NCBI RefSeq assembly: GCF_003024195.1
Contig: NZ_KZ679058.1
Span: 44,118 to 108,117, forward strand
Length of the DNA: 64,000 nt
Source: Streptomyces dioscori
Lineage (GTDB): Bacteria; Actinomycetota; Actinomycetes; Streptomycetales; Streptomycetaceae
Direction of reading: 5' to 3'
The notes under the pieces are model-generated. The model was not told the DNA's origin. It searched no databases and saw only the letters and a program-made list of their open reading frames with translations. Positions 31,076-37,734 of the stretch are shown here, one piece after another. The position numbers and the translations under genes are program-made. Position 1 is the first letter of the stretch; the number at the start of each line of letters is the position of its first letter.

Positions 31076-32400
31076 GCGCGACGGCCGACCGCTACCGAGA
31101 GCCTCACCCCCCGGACAGTGCTCCGCAGCGCCTGCTGCTGCTCTGTCCTTCGACCCGCCTCGTCCGCGAGGCCGTCGCGGCGGGCTTCGCCGTACGGGTG
31201 CTCGCGGACGCCTCCCTCACCCCGGAGTCACCGGAGTCACCGGAGTCACCGGAGTCACCGGAGTCACCGGAGTCACCGGAGTCCCCGGAGTCCCCGGAAT
31301 CCCTGGAATCCCCGGAATCCCCGGAATCCGGGGCGTACCCCGATACTCCGAACTGTCCGGTCGACGACATTCCCCCCGGGATACCGGTGGACCTCGTCGA
31401 CCTCACCGACGAGACCGCGCTGACCGAGGCGATCGACACCTCGGTCCGCGTCCACGGGACGCAACGGCTGCTGGCCTTCGCCGGCACGGCCGCCCTTCCC
31501 GCGGTCGCGAAGACCGCGGCCCGTCTCGGCGTGACCCCCAACCCGGTCGACGCCGCCCGGCTGCTGGGCGAGCCCGCGGCGATGAGGGCCCTGCTCAACG
31601 GCAGCAGGCACTCGTACGTACCCGCCGCCCAGGCCCGTACGGCCCAGGAACTGCCCGCCGCGGTCGAGGAGATCGGCGCGCCCGTCACCGTACGCACCCT
31701 GCCGTCCTCCACGCGGACCGCGGCCTGTCCCAGCGGGTCGGCCGGTGAGCGTTCCTATCTCGTGGAGCAGTATCTGGAGGGCCCGGAGTACGGCGTCGTG
31801 ACGCTCACCGTCGACGGTATGCACCGGGTCGTCGGTGTCGTGGCGCTGCACGGAGCCTGGCATCCGAGCAGCCATCTCTTCCCCGCACCGCTGGGGGAAC
31901 GGGACGAGGCGGAGGCCCGCGCGATCGCGACCGAGCTGCTCGACCTCGCCGGGTACGAGTTCGGCTACGCCTACACCGTGGTCGTCCTGACGGCCGACGG
32001 TCCACGCGTGGTGCGTTCCCGGGCCGACTACCCGGACGAGCCGCTCGCCTCGCTGATCGAGCTGGCGACGAGTTTCAGCGCAGAGGCGGAACTCGTCCAG
32101 GCGCTGGCCGGTAAACCCGTGAACGTGCCGACGGCCGACCGGTACGCCGCCGTCGCGTCCTACCGGCTGCCCGTGGGGCGGCTGTTGTCGGTGTCGGGCC
32201 TCGAATCGATCTCCGAGCTGCCCGGAGTGCACCGGGTCCACTTCCCGTACGCGTCCGGGGACGACATCCCCGGCCACGGAGGCGGCGGGGACGGCTATGT
32301 GCTGCTGAGCGCGGAGTCCACGCAGGAGGCGGCCGAGACGGTCACCGAGGCGGGACGGCTGCTGCGCGCGGAGGTGAGCCGGCGCCCCGACCACCTCTGA
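31072..32400 (+). CDS. Degenerate ATP-grasp protein
   Basis: A 442-residue protein with the ATP-grasp layout: pre-grasp domain (1-170), central domain and C-terminal lid. LVEQYLEGPEYGVVTLTVDG (near 225) and RLPVGRLLSVSGLE (near 370) match family blocks. However, the nucleotide-binding Lys block reads GAPVTVRTL (usually GfPVVVKP), and the Mg-binding blocks read GYAYTVVVLTADGPRVVRSR where active enzymes have HTE... and IEVNxR. It is therefore probably a pseudoenzyme or an unusual ligase. A (Pro-Glu-Ser)12 insert occupies residues 51-86. AGGAG lies six bases before the ATG. Confidence 0.78.
   Translation: MSATADRYREPHPPDSAPQRLLLLCPSTRLVREAVAAGFAVRVLADASLTPESPESPESPESPESPESPESPESPESLESPESPESGAYPDTPNCPVDDIPPGIPVDLVDLTDETALTEAIDTSVRVHGTQRLLAFAGTAALPAVAKTAARLGVTPNPVDAARLLGEPAAMRALLNGSRHSYVPAAQARTAQELPAAVEEIGAPVTVRTLPSSTRTAACPSGSAGERSYLVEQYLEGPEYGVVTLTVDGMHRVVGVVALHGAWHPSSHLFPAPLGERDEAEARAIATELLDLAGYEFGYAYTVVVLTADGPRVVRSRADYPDEPLASLIELATSFSAEAELVQALAGKPVNVPTADRYAAVASYRLPVGRLLSVSGLESISELPGVHRVHFPYASGDDIPGHGGGGDGYVLLSAESTQEAAETVTEAGRLLRAEVSRRPDHL
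31222..31329. repeat. Twelve 9-bp in-frame tandem repeats coding Pro-Glu-Ser
   Basis: CCGGAGTCA repeated six times exactly, then CCGGAGTCC/CCGGAATCC variants (one CTGGAATCC). Unit length of three codons means copy-number change keeps the ATP-grasp frame. Confidence 0.95.
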
Positions 32401-32406
32401 GGTCCG

Positions 32407-32464
32407 GTACGCCGCTGCAGTACACCCTCTCGTACACCCCTGTCGTACGCCGTAGCCGTACGCC
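32407..32464. promoter_or_regulatory. Five GTAC(G/A)CC heptamer direct repeats
   Basis: Starts at 32407, 32420, 32432, 32445 and 32458, i.e. 12-13 bp apart, between the ATP-grasp stop and the DEGPN-repeat gene. SARP regulators bind heptamer direct repeats (usually 11 bp or multiples); the spacing here is slightly longer. Confidence 0.4.
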
Positions 32465-32497
32465 GCCCGCACAGCCCCGAGCAGGCCGTGCGGGCGG
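32463..32497. terminator. Hairpin after the ATP-grasp gene
   Basis: CCGCCCGCAC / GTGCGGGCGG, perfect 10-bp arms with a 15-base loop, 63 bases past the stop codon. Confidence 0.65.
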
Positions 32498-32653
32498 TCG
32501 TCGTGGGCGTGTCCGGGCCCTGCCGATGTGGTTCCCGGGTGCTTCCCCGCCGTGCCCGATGGGCCGGTAACGGAAGCGGAACGGGCCGGGAGCGCCCGGC
32601 GCGACCTTTCTTTCTGTCAGCACCGCAGATCGCGACGACAGAAGGCGGACAAC

Positions 32654-33139
32654 ATGATTCTCAAGGGCTTCGGAACCTCGGCCGGTCTCTTCGCCTCCGC
32701 GGCGGTCACCCTGGCTCTCGCAGCCGGTGTCGCCGCCGGGACGGCCGCCGTGAGCCCCGCGTCGGACGAGGGCCCGAACTTCGCCTCCGGCTTCTCGCTC
32801 GCCCTGGACACCGCCCCGGCCCGCACCCTCGCCTCCGACGAGGGCCCGAACGTCATCGCGGCCGGCACAGAAGGCGACGAGGGCCCCAACGTCGTGACGG
32901 CCGGCGTGGAGGGTGACGAAGGCCCCAACGTCGTGGCGGCGGGCACCGAGGGCGACGAGGGTCCGAACGTCGTGACGGCCGGTGTGGAGGGCGACGAGGG
33001 TCCGAACGTCGTCACGGCCGACGCCGAAGGTGATGAGGGTCCGAACGTCGTGACGGCCGGCGTGGAGGGTGACGAAGGCCCCAACGTCGTCACCGACGGT
33101 GTGAACGGTGACGAGGGCCCCAACTTCTACGCCGCCTGA
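32654..33139 (+). CDS. Secreted DEGPN-repeat peptide precursor
   Basis: A 161-residue protein with a Sec signal peptide (MILKGFGTSAGLFASAAVTL..., cleavage likely near residues 33-37) and a mature part made almost wholly of repeats: nine copies of DEGPN, of which the last seven are in 13-residue units GDEGPNVVTAGVE with T/A and V/T variation. It is strongly acidic, lacks Cys, Lys and His in the repeats and ends NFYAA. GAAGGCGG precedes the ATG. It lies between the ATP-grasp and SARP genes of the cluster. I know no family for it; it could be a multicore peptide precursor or a cell-surface protein. Confidence 0.75.
   Translation: MILKGFGTSAGLFASAAVTLALAAGVAAGTAAVSPASDEGPNFASGFSLALDTAPARTLASDEGPNVIAAGTEGDEGPNVVTAGVEGDEGPNVVAAGTEGDEGPNVVTAGVEGDEGPNVVTADAEGDEGPNVVTAGVEGDEGPNVVTDGVNGDEGPNFYAA
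32760..33128. repeat. 39-bp in-frame minisatellite of the DEGPN gene
   Basis: Seven tandem 39-bp units (last one partial) following two isolated DEGPN-coding copies. Synonymous differences between units (GACGAGGGTCC, GACGAAGGCCC, GATGAGGGTCC) show the amino acid repeat is maintained despite nucleotide drift. Confidence 0.9.
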
Positions 33140-33166
33140 GCCGCCTGAGCCGCCTGAGCCGCCTGA
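33131..33166. repeat. Four tandem GCCGCCTGA units giving four in-frame stops
   Basis: The 9-bp unit containing the natural TGA is repeated four times in frame, so a readthrough ribosome meets three further stops. Confidence 0.9.
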
Positions 33167-33232
33167 GGCTCGATCCCGGACCAGTCCCCGGACGTCGCGT
33201 CCGCCCCGCGCGCTGAACCGCTGAACCTCGCC

Positions 33233-33279
33233 CCACATGCCGATGCCCGCCGTGACGAACGGCGGGCATCGGCATGTGG
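33233..33279. terminator. 21-bp perfect bidirectional terminator
   Basis: Arms 33233-33253 and 33259-33279 are exactly complementary (CCACATGCCGATGCCC... ) around loop GACGA, between the converging DEGPN and SARP genes. Confidence 0.92.
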
Positions 33280-33284
33280 CGGTT

Positions 33285-33316
33285 CATCCGACAGGCACGT
33301 CATCCGACAGGCACGT
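33285..33316. repeat. 16-bp tandem duplication CATCCGACAGGCACGT
   Basis: Two exact adjacent copies directly after the SARP stop codon. Confidence 0.9.
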
Positions 33317-36300
33317 CAGTCGGCCAGGCGGTGACGGCCGGGGATCCCCATCGCACGGAACGCCTCCTCGGCGGCGGCCCCCCGCTCGGCCGCCCCCTCG
33401 GTGTCACCGAGCGCCGCCAGGGACCGGGCGATGCCGTCCAGGGCGTAGGCCTCCTCCACCCGGTGGCCCAGCCGGGCCGCGGACGCGTGGGCCTGCCGGT
33501 GCAGGCCCAGCGCCCGTTCGGCGTCGCCGTCCCGGTGGAAGAACCGCCCCGCGGTGTTCCACACGGTGACCTCCCGTACGGGCGCGTCCTCCAGCCCCTT
33601 GGTGGCAAGGGCCTCCTCCACCCAGGGCAGCACCTGCTGCCGCCGCCCGAGCCGGCCCTCGGCCTCCGCGGAGAGGACCAGCTGCAGCGCCCGGTCGGCC
33701 GGGGCCAGCGCGCCGGGGGCGCGCTCGCGGGCCGCCGCCAGCGTGCGGGCGGCCGTCGCCACCTCACCCATGGCCAGCTGGACCTGCGCGAGATCGCTCA
33801 GCCCCACGAGTTCCTTCTCCGACGCGCCCAGTGTGCGGGCGAGTTCGATGGACCGGGTCGCCGCGCTCACCGCTTCCTCGAAGCAGCCGCGCTCCATGTA
33901 GACGCCGCTGACGTTCGACAGGGACTCCGACTCGGCCCGCTCGGCGCCGAGTTCGCGCTTGAGGGCGATCGACTGCTCCAGCCGGGGCAGTGCCTCGTCG
34001 AAGCGGCCGGTGGTGGCGAGCAGCAGACCCAGGACGCCGGTGTCCTTGGCCTGGCCGCGCCGGTCGCCCAGTTCCACCGCCAGTTCGTGCGCCTCGACCG
34101 CCGCCGCTATGCCGTCCTCGAACCTGCCGCGCTTCCAGCAGGCCACCGCCAGGTTGGACAGGCTCAGCCGCAGGAGATCGGCCTCGTTCAGCCGGCGGGC
34201 CGCGGCGAGCGCGGTGCGGCACAGGGCGAGGAAGTCGTCGAGCCTGCCCCGCAGATCGAGGTGGAAGACGACGTTCGCCGCGAGCAGGGCGACCTCGCGG
34301 TCAAGGCCCCGGCGGAAGGCCAGGGCGATCGCCGCGAGCAGACTGTCCTGCTCGCGCTCGAACCAGTCGCGGGCGGCTTCCGGCGTGGCCAGCGGGGCCA
34401 GTTCCGGCTGGAACGAGGGCGTCGGGCGGGCCATCCGCACCCGGCCGGGGAAGAGCAGGTCGCAGGCGGCGTCCGAGGCGGTGAGGGAGAACTCCAGCAG
34501 GCGCCGGACCGCGCCCGCGGCCTCCTCGGAGAACTCGCCGGTGCCACCGGAACTCCGTGTGTGCGACAGCATGAGGGCGAAGCTGCGCACGAGGTCGTGG
34601 AACGCGTAGCGGCCCGGCTCGTGCTGCTGGACGAGATGCATGTCGAGCAGGTACTCCAGGACGTCCTCCGCGTCCCTGACCCCCAGGTCGAGCAGGGCCG
34701 CCGCCGTGTAGACGTCGAGATCGGCGCCCGGGTACTGGCCGAGGAGGCGGAAGGACTTGCGGTAGTCGGCGCCCAGTCCCTCGTACGACAGCCGCAGGGT
34801 GACCTCCACGCTGCGTTCGCCCGCGCTGAGTTCGGCGAGGCGGTGGGTGTCGTCGCGGAGCCGGTCCACGAGGTAGCGCACGGTCCAGCGGGGTCGTTTG
34901 CGCAGTCGTGCCGCGGCGATGCGCAGGGCGAGCGGGAGGTGTCCGGCGAGGTCGGCGAGGTCGGCGACGGCCGTGGGTTCGGCCTCCGCACGGCGTTCTC
35001 CGATGATGCCGACGATCAACGTGACGCTGTCCGGCGGTGCCATCGTGCCCAGGGACACCGAGTGCGCCGCGTCGAGGTCCACGAGCAGGGCGCGACTGGT
35101 GATCAGGACGACCGTGCCGGTGGGCGAGGCGAGGAGCGGCTTCACCTGAGCCTCGTCGACTACGTTGTCAAGCAACAGGATCATGCGGTGCTTGGTCATG
35201 GTGGAGCGCCACAGGTTGATACGGCCCTGCGGGTCGTCGGGGATGCGTTCGCCCGGGACGCCGAGCATGCGCAGCAGGGCCTCGGCCGCGGCGGGCGGGG
35301 CGAGAGGTTCCTCGCCCGGGGTGTAGCCGCGCAGGTCGAGGTGGAGCTGGGCGTCGGGGTACTGCTCGGTGAGACGGTGGGCGGCGCGCACGGCGAGGGA
35401 GGTCTTGCCGCTGCCTCCCATGCCGTCGATGGCGATGATCAGGGGGCCCGAACCGGTGGCGCCCTCGACGAAGCCGAGCAGCTTGTGCAGTTCCTCCTCG
35501 CGGCCGGTGAAGTCCCGCAGGTCGTAGGGGAGGGTGGAGCGGCTGCCGGTCACGGCCGGGGCCGCGGTCGGCGAGGGCGCGGCGGCGACGGTCAGGGAGG
35601 GCTCGTTGCGCAGGATGGCCTGGTGCAGTTCGCGCAGGGCGTCGCCCGGCTGGATGCCGAGTTCCTCGTCGAGCAGGGCGCGGATGTTCCCGTACTCCTC
35701 CAGTGCCTCGGCCTGCCGGCCCGAGCGGTACAGGGCGAGCATGAGCTGGCCGCGGAGGGTCTCGCGCAGCGGGTTGCCGCCGATCGCCTCGCGGATCCCG
35801 GCGACCAGTTCGGCGCCCTCCCCGGCCTCCAGTCTGAGGTCGAAGAGCTGCTCCACCGCGGTCATGCGGCGTTCCTCCAGCGAGGCGGAGGCCGCGTCGA
35901 CGACCGCTCCGCCGTTGCCGGACAGTACCGGGCCGCGCCACAGGGCGACCGCTTCGCGCAGGAGTGCCGTCGCCTCCACGGCGAGGCCGGCGGCGGCGTG
36001 GTCGCGGGCCCGCCGCAGGGCGTCGGTGAACTGCAGCAGGTCCAGTTGCTCGGTCGTGACGGCGGCGCGGTAGCCGGGGCCGTCCGTCGCGATGAGGGTG
36101 CGTCCGTCGGGGATGCGCTGGCGCAGTTCGGCGACGGCCTTGCGCACCTGGTGGGCCGCGGTGGCGGGGGCGTCCTCGTCCCAGACGGCTTCGACGAGCC
36201 GGTGCACGGGCAGGACGCGCTGGGGTTCGAGGAGCAGCGTCACCAGGACGCGTTCGCTGACGGGCCCGCCGACGTGGACGCGCTCGTCACCGTCCCAACA

Positions 36301-36348
36301 TTCCAGAGATCCGAGGATGCGAAAGCGTACGGGCGGTGTTTGGCGCAT
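33316..36348 (-). CDS. SARP (BTAD) regulator with NB-ARC and TPR domains
   Basis: A 1010-residue large SARP activator of the AfsR type. An OmpR-like winged helix (about 1-95: VRFRILGSLECWDGDERVHV, RVLPVHRLVEAVW) is followed by the BTAD domain (about 100-250), an NB-ARC ATPase with IIAIDGMGGSGKTSLAVRAA near 305 and LLLDNVVDEAQVKPLL, and TPR repeats over the last ~400 residues. Such regulators switch on antibiotic clusters by binding heptamer direct repeats. ATG at 36348 was chosen because SARPs start just before RFRILG; AGGAGAGG lies about 10 bases upstream. It sits inside the candidate cluster and is its likely activator. Confidence 0.93.
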   Translation of the reverse strand: MRQTPPVRFRILGSLECWDGDERVHVGGPVSERVLVTLLLEPQRVLPVHRLVEAVWDEDAPATAAHQVRKAVAELRQRIPDGRTLIATDGPGYRAAVTTEQLDLLQFTDALRRARDHAAAGLAVEATALLREAVALWRGPVLSGNGGAVVDAASASLEERRMTAVEQLFDLRLEAGEGAELVAGIREAIGGNPLRETLRGQLMLALYRSGRQAEALEEYGNIRALLDEELGIQPGDALRELHQAILRNEPSLTVAAAPSPTAAPAVTGSRSTLPYDLRDFTGREEELHKLLGFVEGATGSGPLIIAIDGMGGSGKTSLAVRAAHRLTEQYPDAQLHLDLRGYTPGEEPLAPPAAAEALLRMLGVPGERIPDDPQGRINLWRSTMTKHRMILLLDNVVDEAQVKPLLASPTGTVVLITSRALLVDLDAAHSVSLGTMAPPDSVTLIVGIIGERRAEAEPTAVADLADLAGHLPLALRIAAARLRKRPRWTVRYLVDRLRDDTHRLAELSAGERSVEVTLRLSYEGLGADYRKSFRLLGQYPGADLDVYTAAALLDLGVRDAEDVLEYLLDMHLVQQHEPGRYAFHDLVRSFALMLSHTRSSGGTGEFSEEAAGAVRRLLEFSLTASDAACDLLFPGRVRMARPTPSFQPELAPLATPEAARDWFEREQDSLLAAIALAFRRGLDREVALLAANVVFHLDLRGRLDDFLALCRTALAAARRLNEADLLRLSLSNLAVACWKRGRFEDGIAAAVEAHELAVELGDRRGQAKDTGVLGLLLATTGRFDEALPRLEQSIALKRELGAERAESESLSNVSGVYMERGCFEEAVSAATRSIELARTLGASEKELVGLSDLAQVQLAMGEVATAARTLAAARERAPGALAPADRALQLVLSAEAEGRLGRRQQVLPWVEEALATKGLEDAPVREVTVWNTAGRFFHRDGDAERALGLHRQAHASAARLGHRVEEAYALDGIARSLAALGDTEGAAERGAAAEEAFRAMGIPGRHRLAD

Positions 36349-36811
36349 GGCGCGTGCCCTCTCCTCGGTCCGGGGGCGGCCACCACCTCGCTGCTCGCCT
36401 GCGGGGAGGAGCTCGCGGCGGTACCGCGGAGCGCTTCCCGTTCCTCGATGTTCCGCAGGGAACCGCGTCGGGCGGCCGTCGCTGTCGTGTACATCCTGAC
36501 TCACAATGTGTACCGACCGGTGAGGCTTCCGGTGTCTCGTGTCGGCGGCGCGGGGCGCGCTGGTGGATATCGGACAAGTTTTTGTAGGGGTTCAGGCTTT
36601 GCGCAGGTCGCCGACGGGTGAACGGACCGGGTGCAACGGGCCTACCGCGGACGGGCGTTGGCGGTCGGCTGCCCCGGCCGCGAAGGAGCCCCTCGCGGAG
36701 CACGGGAACGGCACGACGCGAAGCATCGTTTCTGCACCGACTGTGTTGCGGAGCGTAGTTCCCGTACGTTTCCCGGCCGCGTCAGAGGTCAGGGACGCAG
36801 CCCCACCTCTG

Positions 36812-36860
36812 AGGGGCGCGGGGAACTGCGCGACCCGCCCCCACCGGCCCGCAGCCGAAG
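36812..36860 (+). repeat. Dispersed element, copy at 36.8 kb
   Basis: AGGGGCGCGGGGAACTGCGC followed by GACCCGCCCCCACCGGCCCG and CAGCCGAAG. It is the fullest match to the family consensus. Confidence 0.85.
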
Positions 36861-36900
36861 TCCCCCCGCCCCGCCCGGCGTTCCGTAGCGAAAACGCAAC

Positions 36901-36952
36901 CGCACACGGCCGGTGGCCGACGGCACAAACCGTCGGCCACCGGCCGTGTGCG
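36901..36952. terminator. 23-bp perfect hairpin terminating the psuG operon
   Basis: Arms 36901-36923 and 36930-36952 match exactly (CGCACACGGCCGGTGGCC...) with loop CACAAA; a TTTTT run follows on the plus side. It lies just past the tautomerase stop codon. Confidence 0.9.
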
Positions 36953-36962
36953 TCGGTTTTTG

Positions 36963-37214
36963 TCAAGGGCGCCTCGACAACGCGGGTTCGGCCTCCGCGG
37001 GCACCGGCGCACGGTCCGCCGGCTCCTCGATCGGGGTGTCGGCGAGGACGCCTCCACGGCCCCAGTGATCCTGCTCGACATCCCGTACGAGGACGGTCAC
37101 GACGTCTCTCGGGCATCCCGCGATCCGGGCCACGGTCGTGGTCAGCTCGTCCACGAGATCGGCTCGTTTCTGTCGGTCGTTGCCCTTCCACCAGTCCACG
37201 GTCACCACAGGCAT
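36963..37214 (-). CDS. 4-oxalocrotonate tautomerase-family protein
   Basis: An 83-residue tautomerase-superfamily monomer. Pro is exposed after Met removal (MPVVTVDWWKGNDRQKRADL), the catalytic base of the family. The usual beta-alpha-beta continues with LTTTVARIAGCPRDVVTVLVRD and a WGRGG motif. The last ~25 residues are an acidic/Pro tail. It could shift keto-enol or enamine double bonds of a cluster intermediate. It is the last gene of the psuG operon, ten bases after the cupin gene. Confidence 0.88.
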   Translation of the reverse strand: MPVVTVDWWKGNDRQKRADLVDELTTTVARIAGCPRDVVTVLVRDVEQDHWGRGGVLADTPIEEPADRAPVPAEAEPALSRRP

Positions 37215-37224
37215 GTTTCTCTCC

Positions 37225-37734
37225 TCATTCGTTGTGTGCGTCGAAGGATGTGCCGGAAGATTTCTCAGGGGTTACGAGGCCCTCGGCCGCCGGGAACTGG
37301 TCGAATCTGCGCGCCAGTTCTTCCAGCATCTCGGGCGTCGGTTCGGGCGACGAGTTCAGCAGGTCGCCCAGTTCGCGGAAGTACCTCTCCCGGCCGCCGT
37401 CCGGGGTGAACATCACCAGCAGGGTGGCGGGATCGGTGCCGGGATTGCCGAACGCGTGGCTGGTGCCGGGCGGCACCATCATGAACGTGCCGGGACCGGC
37501 GACGCGCCGCTCCCCGCCCAGCGTGAGCAGGACGTCGCCGCTCGCCACGTAGAACATCTCGGTCAGTTCGTTGTGGAAGTGCAGGGGGGCGCCGGGTGCG
37601 CGGGGCGGCAACCGGTGCTCGGTGAGGCCGAAGCGGCCGGCCGTGTCGTCCCCGGTGACGAGGAAGGAGACGGGGGTGCCGCCGACGACCGTGGTGGGAC
37701 CGCCCCCGGGTTCGATCACTCGGGGGAGCGTCAC
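37225..37734 (-). CDS. Cupin protein (paralogue of the one at 28.2 kb)
   Basis: A 169-residue single cupin with motif 1 PLHFHNELTEMFYVASG near 50-66 and motif 2 PPGTSHAFGN near 90. The metal ligands HxH and Glu are intact. The tail resembles the arm B cupin (FTP..RE.YF..L..LL ... FDQF). The GTG start overlaps the MFS stop (GTGA). It may be a small metal-dependent enzyme of the pathway or a binding protein; the sequence does not decide. Confidence 0.85.
   Translation of the reverse strand: MTLPRVIEPGGGPTTVVGGTPVSFLVTGDDTAGRFGLTEHRLPPRAPGAPLHFHNELTEMFYVASGDVLLTLGGERRVAGPGTFMMVPPGTSHAFGNPGTDPATLLVMFTPDGGRERYFRELGDLLNSSPEPTPEMLEELARRFDQFPAAEGLVTPEKSSGTSFDAHNE

Larger units (their letters stand above)
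36349..36962. other. 614-bp gap with SARP promoter region, dispersed element and terminator
   Basis: No credible gene. It contains the SARP upstream region with an AT-richer stretch (about 36485-36600) and an imperfect inverted repeat GTACAT...ATGTGTAC near 36489-36513. It also holds dispersed-element copy at 36812-36860 and the terminator of the psuG operon. Confidence 0.7.

Noticed and set aside
31222..31329. Treating the 9-bp repeats as a CRISPR or regulatory iteron array
   Set aside because: Units are contiguous, without spacers, and in frame with the ATP-grasp gene as (Pro-Glu-Ser)12.
31072..33139. Calling the ATP-grasp plus DEGPN protein a graspetide (omega-ester peptide) system
   Set aside because: The ATP-grasp catalytic residues appear lost and the repeat protein has a Sec signal peptide rather than a graspetide leader, so I keep it as an open question instead of a call.
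33274..36621. An 1115-codon plus-strand frame opposite the SARP gene
   Set aside because: It is the antisense shadow of the SARP coding sequence, whose domains are unmistakable on the minus strand.
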